64,000 bases of DNA, taken from the NCBI RefSeq assembly GCF_016464385.1, contig NZ_JADMLH010000013.1:62001-126000 (forward strand). The letters are read 5' to 3'. The translations under genes were made by a program, and so were the position numbers. Shown here in pieces: positions 59,642 through 64,000 of this stretch (within the stretch, counting starts at the first letter, position 1; each line of letters opens with the position of its first letter). The notes beneath the pieces were generated by a model. It ran no database searches and was not told the DNA's origin. It saw only the letters and a list, made by a program, of their open reading frames with translations. The DNA is from Nucisporomicrobium flavum. GTDB lineage: Bacteria > Actinomycetota > Actinomycetes > Mycobacteriales > Micromonosporaceae.

Positions 59642-61129
59642 ATGGAGGTTCTCATCGCCGGCGCCGGGCCGAACGGCCTCATGCTCGCCTGCGAGCTCGC
59701 CCTGGCGGGCATCCGGCCGGTCGTGCTGGAGCGCCGCACCGAGCCGGGCGCCGAACAGCGCGCCAACGGCCTGGTCGGGCAGGTCGTCCGCATGCTGCAC
59801 CGCCGCGGCCTGTACGAACGCCTGGCAGACAACGGCGGGCCACCGCAGCCCGCGCCCGGCTTCCTGTTCGGGGCGTTCCCGCTCGACCTTCACGACGTGC
59901 CGGACAATGCCGTCTTCACGCTGATGGTGCCACAGCAGCGGATCGAGCAGATGCTCTGCGAGCGGGCGGCGGAGCTCGGCGTCGACATCCGGCACGGGCA
60001 CGAGGTCACCGGCTTCGCGCGGGCCGACGCCTCCGTCACGGTGCAGCTGCGGGACCGTCCGCCGCTCGAGGCCCGCTTTCTGGTCGGCGCGGACGGGGGC
60101 CGCAGCGTCGTCCGTAAGCTCGCCGGGATCGGCTTCCCCGGCGCGACCGACGATCGCGTGGTCTCCCGCGCCGCGCACGTCAGCGTGCCGGCGGAGCTGA
60201 TCGGCGAGGACGGCAGTCTGATCGTGCCCGGCTACGGGGTGGTGCCCCCGCTGCGGCACCTCCGTACGGAGCGCGGCCTCGTCGTGTGGGGCATCATGCC
60301 CGGCCGGGCGCCGCTGCTGTCCACGATGGAGTGGGATCAGCCGGCCGAGGGCGAGCCGTCCCTTGCGGACCTGGCGGCCAGCGTACGGCGGGTCCTCGGC
60401 GCGGAGGTGCCCCTCGGGCCGCCCACGGGTGAGGGGCCGCACGTGCTGCGCCGGCTGTCCGGGGGCAACACCCGGCTGGCCGAGCGGTACCGGGACGGCC
60501 GGGTCCTGCTGCTCGGCGACGCGGCGCACGTGCACCCGGCGATCGGCGGCCCGGGCCTCAACCTCGGCCTGCAGGACGCCTTGAACCTCGGGTGGAAGCT
60601 GGCCGCCCACCTGCACGGGCGGGCGCCGGAGGGGCTGCTGGACACGTACGAGTCGGAGCGCCGCCCGGTAGCCGAACGCGTCACGATGCACACCCAGGCC
60701 CAGTCGGCGCTCATCGCGCCCGGCAGCCAGGTCACCGCGCTGCGGAAGCTCTTCGGGGAACTGCTCACGCTGCCCGCGACCCGCAAGCACATCGCGGACC
60801 TGCTGGCCGGGACGGACGTCCGCTACGACATGGGTACGGCCATGGGCGCGTACGTCGGACGCGCGGCGCCGGAGTTGCCCGGGCTGAGCGAGCTGACCCG
60901 TACCGGGCGGCCGCTGCTGCTGCTCGACCCGTCCGGCGGGCTCGGCGCCTCTTCCGTGGGGGCGTGGGCTGATCGGGTGGACGTGGTGGCGATGCCGGGC
61001 CTCGGGACGGCGATGCTGCTGCGGCCGGACACGTACGTCGCCTGGGAGGGTGACGACCGCGCCGGCCTGCACGACGCCCTGGCCCGATGGTTCGGCGCCG
61101 GGCGATCGGCCGCACGCGCCGGGCACTAG
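59642..61129 (+). CDS. Class A FAD-dependent monooxygenase
   Basis: A 495-residue flavoprotein hydroxylase: N-terminal VLIAGAGPNGLMLA (FAD Rossmann GxGxxG), the middle FLVGADGGRSVVRK (DG motif) and the GD motif LLGDAAHVHPAIGGPGLNLGLQDALNL. The pattern matches PgaE/Rox-like aromatic hydroxylases of antibiotic tailoring or rifamycin inactivation. It uses NAD(P)H and oxygen to hydroxylate an aromatic substrate, whose identity is unknown. The C-terminal ~100 residues are thioredoxin-like, as in that family. A TetR gene precedes it. ATG 59642 follows GAAAGGGG. Confidence 0.9.
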   Translation: MEVLIAGAGPNGLMLACELALAGIRPVVLERRTEPGAEQRANGLVGQVVRMLHRRGLYERLADNGGPPQPAPGFLFGAFPLDLHDVPDNAVFTLMVPQQRIEQMLCERAAELGVDIRHGHEVTGFARADASVTVQLRDRPPLEARFLVGADGGRSVVRKLAGIGFPGATDDRVVSRAAHVSVPAELIGEDGSLIVPGYGVVPPLRHLRTERGLVVWGIMPGRAPLLSTMEWDQPAEGEPSLADLAASVRRVLGAEVPLGPPTGEGPHVLRRLSGGNTRLAERYRDGRVLLLGDAAHVHPAIGGPGLNLGLQDALNLGWKLAAHLHGRAPEGLLDTYESERRPVAERVTMHTQAQSALIAPGSQVTALRKLFGELLTLPATRKHIADLLAGTDVRYDMGTAMGAYVGRAAPELPGLSELTRTGRPLLLLDPSGGLGASSVGAWADRVDVVAMPGLGTAMLLRPDTYVAWEGDDRAGLHDALARWFGAGRSAARAGH

Positions 61130-61139
61130 GCTGGCCGGG

Positions 61140-61622
61140 ATGGAGGATCTGGCCGCCCGCCTCGCCGCGCTGGAGTTCCGGGACCTCACCCAGGAGCGCG
61201 TCACCGCCCTGATCATCGACACGGTCGTGGCCTGGGGCGAGGAGCGCGGCTGGCGCGTCTACCGCCGGGCGCCCAGCGTCGTCCGGCTGCCGCCGCCGCT
61301 GGACCGGCAGCACTCCGTGCTCGACGTGGCGCTGGCCCGCCCGTCCGCGCCGCCGATCGTGGTCGAGGTGGACCACACCGACCGGCGGCGCACCGTGGAG
61401 AAGCTGCTGGCGGAGGCCGAGGAGGGCCGCATCCCGTGCTGGATCCGGTGGGGCCCGGGCAGCATCGCCGAACCGCCCCCGCCGATCCACCTCATCGCGC
61501 TGCCGGTGACCCGCCAGCAAGGCCGCTACACGCGCACGGCAGCGCCGGAGCGTCCGGCACCGGAGCATTCGGCGCGACCGGTGACCGGCGAGGCCGCCGA
61601 ACTGCCCCTGGACGGCGCCTGA
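61140..61622 (+). CDS. Small PD-(D/E)XK-like protein
   Basis: A 160-residue protein with a helix, strand, strand pattern. SVLDVALARP and IVVEVDHTDRRRTVEKL have the spaced Asp and ExD/H residues of the PD-(D/E)XK nuclease-like fold, and EGRIPCWIRW is a further strand. The catalytic Lys is replaced by His or another residue, so nuclease activity is uncertain. The C terminus is Pro/Ala-rich and disordered. It starts 10 bp after the monooxygenase stop and may be co-transcribed. Confidence 0.65.
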   Translation: MEDLAARLAALEFRDLTQERVTALIIDTVVAWGEERGWRVYRRAPSVVRLPPPLDRQHSVLDVALARPSAPPIVVEVDHTDRRRTVEKLLAEAEEGRIPCWIRWGPGSIAEPPPPIHLIALPVTRQQGRYTRTAAPERPAPEHSARPVTGEAAELPLDGA

Positions 61623-61658
61623 CCGCCACGGTGGCCGCATCGGCTCCGACCGTCCCGA

Positions 61659-62786
61659 TCAGGTGCCGAAGATGGCGATCAGCGCGTCGGCGAAGGTGCG
61701 GCGCCAGTTCACGTAGTCGTGGCCGCCGGGGTATTCCGCGTACGTCACCGGGTAGCCCTTGGCGCGCAGGGCATCGCGGAAGCGGCGGGTGGCCGCCAGC
61801 AGGCTCGGCGTCCCGTCGGCGGCCGGTTGTGTCTCGCGGTCCCCGGCGTCCAGGTAGAAGCGCAGGTCGGCGCGGGGGCGGGCGGCGTACTCGCGGGTGA
61901 GCCACTCCGGCTCGCCGGCGCCCGGGCCGGGCCACCAGAAGCTGCCCGACTGGGCGATCACCGCGCCGACGGCCTCGGGTGCCCGCAGCGCCAGGTGGGC
62001 GGCGGCCAGCCCGCCCAGGGACACCCCGGCCACGCCGACGTCGCGGGGGTACGGGCTCAGCCCGTACGCCCGCCGCGCCCACGGCATCAGCTCGCGCAGC
62101 ACGAAGCGGGTGGTCACCGGCGACGACGGTGCCAGGTCGGCGTCGCGGGTGGCGTCGGTGCCGTGCACGAAGAGCGTCACGAGCGGCGGGATCCGTCCGG
62201 CCGCGACGAGGTTGTCGACGGTCACCGGGTTCGCCAGCACGGTGCGGGCCAGGTACCCGTCGAAGACGATCAGCGCCGGCGCGCCCGCCCGGTCGGTGCC
62301 GGCGGGGCGGTGCACGCTGACCCGGCGCCCGCCGACGACGGCCTCCGCCAGCTCCCCGGCGGGGACGTCCGGGTCCGGCACCGACCAGGTCTCCGGGTCG
62401 GCGTGCGGCAGCGTCAGCACGGAGACCCAGCAGTCGCGGTCGGTCGGGTCGCCCGGGTCGCCGGGGAAGCGGAGGCGGCCGGGGTTCAGGAGGTCGATGT
62501 GCGCCGGCCCGCTGCCCGTGTCGTCGGGCGGGATCCGGGCCTGCTCCGGCGGCACGTGGGAGAGCCAGTACACGGTCCGCAGCCGGGCGGGCAGGCGTAC
62601 GGTGCCGTGCCACACGTCGGTGCCGGGTTGCCGCCGCAGCGGCAGGCGGATCGATCCGGCGACCGAGGCCCGTTCCGCCTCGCCGCGCCACACGAAGGTG
62701 ACCTCGACGAGCCCGCGGGCGTCGACGGCGGACACCAGCGGCGCCCCGGCCGTGACCGCGCGTTCCCAGAGATCCGCCGCCGGCAC
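61659..62786 (-). CDS. Enterochelin-esterase-family hydrolase
   Basis: A 375-residue alpha/beta hydrolase. The N-terminal ~160 residues are a beta-rich Fes-like domain (VTFVWRGEAERASVAGS, VYWLSHVPP). The esterase domain has nucleophile Ser in GVSLGGLAA, Asp in LDAGDRE and His in GGHDYVNWR. Fes-like enzymes hydrolyse siderophore trilactones, but no siderophore genes lie here, so other esters are possible. GTG 62786 is used. The frame stays open upstream into smpB and a non-ATG start at 62810 cannot be excluded. Confidence 0.85.
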   Translation of the reverse strand: MPAADLWERAVTAGAPLVSAVDARGLVEVTFVWRGEAERASVAGSIRLPLRRQPGTDVWHGTVRLPARLRTVYWLSHVPPEQARIPPDDTGSGPAHIDLLNPGRLRFPGDPGDPTDRDCWVSVLTLPHADPETWSVPDPDVPAGELAEAVVGGRRVSVHRPAGTDRAGAPALIVFDGYLARTVLANPVTVDNLVAAGRIPPLVTLFVHGTDATRDADLAPSSPVTTRFVLRELMPWARRAYGLSPYPRDVGVAGVSLGGLAAAHLALRAPEAVGAVIAQSGSFWWPGPGAGEPEWLTREYAARPRADLRFYLDAGDRETQPAADGTPSLLAATRRFRDALRAKGYPVTYAEYPGGHDYVNWRRTFADALIAIFGT

Positions 62787-62806
62787 GCTGCCCAGGATGT
62801 CACGGA

Positions 62807-63289
62807 TCAGCGCCGTCCGCGCCCCTTCAGGTGGCGGCCCAGGGCCCGCGCGATCTCCCGGTTGGCGTCGCGCTCGGCGATCGCCTGGCGCTTGTCGTAC
62901 TCCCGTTTGCCCTTGGCCAGCGCGAGCTCGACTTTCGCCCAGCCGTCGTTGAAGTACAGCGAGAGCGGCACGAGCGCGATGCCGGGCTCGCGCAGTTTGT
63001 CGAGGATGCGCTCGATCTCGACGCGGTGCAGCAGCAGCTTGCGCGTACGCCGCGGCGCGTGGTTGGTCCACGAGCCGAAGCCGTACTCGGCGATGTGCAG
63101 GTTGTAGAGCATGAGCTCGCCCTCGTGCTCCTGGGCGAACGCGTCGACGATCGAGGCGTAGCCGGCGCGCAGCGACTTCACCTCGGTGCCGGCCAGCACG
63201 ATGCCCGCCTCGTACGTCTTGAGGATCGCGTAGTCGTGGCGCGCCTTGCGGTTGGACGCGATGACCGTGCGACCGGTCTCCCTCGGCAT
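62807..63289 (-). CDS. smpB: SsrA-binding protein SmpB
   Basis: A 160-residue SmpB, the tmRNA partner in ribosome rescue. The N terminus ASNRKARHDYAILKTYEAGIVLAGTEVKSLR and the strand LYNLHIAEY are conserved. The C-terminal tail (REYDKRQAIAERDANREIARALGR), which enters the mRNA channel, is present, ending in a basic HLKGRGRR. No tmRNA gene was found on either side within the window. ATG 63289. Confidence 0.97.
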   Translation of the reverse strand: MPRETGRTVIASNRKARHDYAILKTYEAGIVLAGTEVKSLRAGYASIVDAFAQEHEGELMLYNLHIAEYGFGSWTNHAPRRTRKLLLHRVEIERILDKLREPGIALVPLSLYFNDGWAKVELALAKGKREYDKRQAIAERDANREIARALGRHLKGRGRR

Positions 63290-63624
63290 GCGGCCCCCTC
63301 ACGTCGGCCCGGCCGGTGCCGGGCGGCTCCTCGTGACGCTCGAGTCAACCGTGCGAGCCTACGACCCGGCCACCGATTTGCCCGCGACCCGGCCATGTCG
63401 CACCGCCGGCGGCGGGCCGTCCGCGCGGTGGCGCCTCGCGGGGCGTCTCGCCTTGCCGGCGGCGGGCCGTCCACGCGGGGAGCGTCTCGCGTTGCCGGCG
63501 GCGGGCCGTCCATGGGGCAGCCGAGCGCGTCCGCCGTCTCCTCGGCAAGATGGAGCGGGTGGCGGCCCGTCGCCCCGCCCGCGGGGCCCGTGGTGCGGGC
63601 GACGGCACGAGGAGAGGACCAAGG
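63290..63624. other. Intergenic region with three copies of an 18-bp GC repeat
   Basis: About 335 bp without a supported gene. The 18-bp word GCCGGCGGCGGGCCGTCC occurs at 63405-63422, 63455-63472 and 63494-63511. The intervals (32 and 21 bp) share GGGGCGTCTCGC-like or GGGGAGCGTCTCGC sequence. On the minus strand a frame reads as DGPPPA-type repeats. The rest of the region shows nothing further. It may be a small repeat family or leader sequence for the next gene. Confidence 0.6.
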
Positions 63625-63948
63625 ATGATCTTCATCACCGCGAAGTTCCAGATCAAGCCGGAGGACGCCGACCGCTGGCCGGAGATCGCCGGTGCGTTCA
63701 CCCGCGCGACCCGCGCCGAACCGGGCTGCCTGTGGTTCGACTGGTCGCGCAGCGTCGACGACCCGAACGAGTACGTGCTCGTCGAGGCTTTCCGTGACGG
63801 CGAGGCGGGCGCGGCGCACGTCAACTCCGCGCACTTCAAGCAGGCGCAGCAGGACCTGCCGCCGCACCTGCGGTCCACGCCGCGCATCGTCAGCCAGACC
63901 ATCGAGCAGGACGACTGGTCGGAGCTGGGCGAGCTCGCGGTCAAGTGA
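63625..63948 (+). CDS. ABM-domain (antibiotic biosynthesis monooxygenase-like) protein
   Basis: A 107-residue ferredoxin-like dimeric domain: FITAKFQIKPEDADRWPEIAGAF, GCLWFDWSRSVDDPNEYVLVEAF and HVNSAHFKQAQQDL, the three conserved blocks of YgiN/ABM proteins. These are quinol-type monooxygenases or stress proteins. The residues do not fix the substrate. ATG 63625 follows a GGAGAGG/AAGG ribosome site. Confidence 0.88.
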   Translation: MIFITAKFQIKPEDADRWPEIAGAFTRATRAEPGCLWFDWSRSVDDPNEYVLVEAFRDGEAGAAHVNSAHFKQAQQDLPPHLRSTPRIVSQTIEQDDWSELGELAVK

Positions 63949-63951
63949 GCC

Positions 63952-63977
63952 GGGGGCGCGGCGGGCGCCGCGCCCCC
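63952..63977. terminator. Terminator hairpin after the ABM gene
   Basis: An 11-bp perfect stem (63952-63962 with 63967-63977) around the loop GGGC, starting 4 bp after the ABM stop. Confidence 0.8.
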
Positions 63978-64000
63978 ACCGGGGGTCAGGAGATGGCCGC

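Noticed and set aside
62700..63624. tmRNA (ssrA) gene next to smpB
   Set aside because: No tmRNA-like start, TTTCGAC-type conserved segment or tag-peptide reading frame was recognised nearby.
63986..64000. Possible 3' end of a minus-strand gene
   Set aside because: A TCA stop complement after the terminator would end a frame reading ...AAIS, but only a few codons are visible, too little to annotate.
1..64000. CRISPR array or IS element
   Set aside because: No regularly spaced direct repeats of about 25-36 bp and no transposase-like protein were found.

Overview
The window is high-GC actinobacterial chromosome. Codon third positions are almost all G or C, GTG starts are common, and many genes have a -10-like hexamer a few bases before the start codon, as in leaderless transcripts. 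Frequent TACG/GTACG words, several secreted plant-polymer hydrolases, chemotaxis receptors and two sigma-28/WhiG-type promoter candidates fit a soil Micromonosporaceae (Actinoplanes-like) host, but the genus is an inference. No CRISPR array, tRNA, rRNA, tmRNA or intact insertion sequence was recognised.

Layout. 0-2 kb: a TetR regulator behind three operator boxes, and a secreted CBM2-GH12 cellulase. 2.0-3.4 kb: a threonine-rich leader peptide plus attenuator hairpin in front of a short, editing-domain-less threonyl-tRNA synthetase. 3.4-6.3 kb: a sulfatase lipoprotein, a TrpF-like TIM barrel and a toxin-like protein. 6.3-10.6 kb: oxidoreductase/MerR and epimerase/MerR/aldehyde dehydrogenase groups, each with a clear palindromic operator. 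10.7-14.4 kb: a chemoreceptor, an orphan histidine kinase and an aminoglycoside-phosphotransferase-fold kinase. 14.4-21.4 kb: a maltodextrin locus (alpha-amylase, LacI regulator, binding protein, two permeases; no ATPase gene). 21.4-25 kb: a ZIP transporter, a zinc-ribbon membrane protein and class I lysyl-tRNA synthetase. 25.0-27.5 kb: a STAND (NB-ARC) NTPase fused in frame to an ABC ATPase domain, broken by a 10-bp tandem duplication. 27.5-33.6 kb: a POT peptide transporter, a GGDEF-EAL protein, threonine synthase and a radical-SAM protein. 33.8-36.8 kb: a PRC-barrel/Ku/LigD(PE-POL) end-joining cluster. 37.5-42.7 kb: an ECF sigma factor, a small beta-rich protein, a cytoplasmic subtilase and a TPR-CHAT caspase-like protease. 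42.7-52 kb: pectate lyase, a HAF-repeat protein, a sugar-binding lipoprotein paired with a chemoreceptor, a DUF574 methyltransferase, a GH5 enzyme and a STAS protein. 53-55.7 kb: a cbiMNQO-type cobalt/nickel ECF transporter with a Nur-like site. 55.8-64 kb: an HhH membrane protein, a TetR, an FAD monooxygenase, an esterase, SmpB and an ABM-domain protein.

How the parts work together. The cellulase, pectate lyase, GH5 enzyme, amylase and maltodextrin importer form a carbohydrate-scavenging repertoire controlled through LacI-type palindromes: AAGCGCTT cores at the cellulase and pectate lyase, CTTGC elements at the maltodextrin genes. The sugar-binding lipoprotein and its neighbouring receptor probably couple sugar sensing to motility. 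The points that most deserve a second look are the threonine attenuator before the second-type ThrRS, the STAND-ABC fusion with its duplication, the sigma/subtilase/CHAT module, and the toxin-like gene overlapping a TIM-barrel gene.
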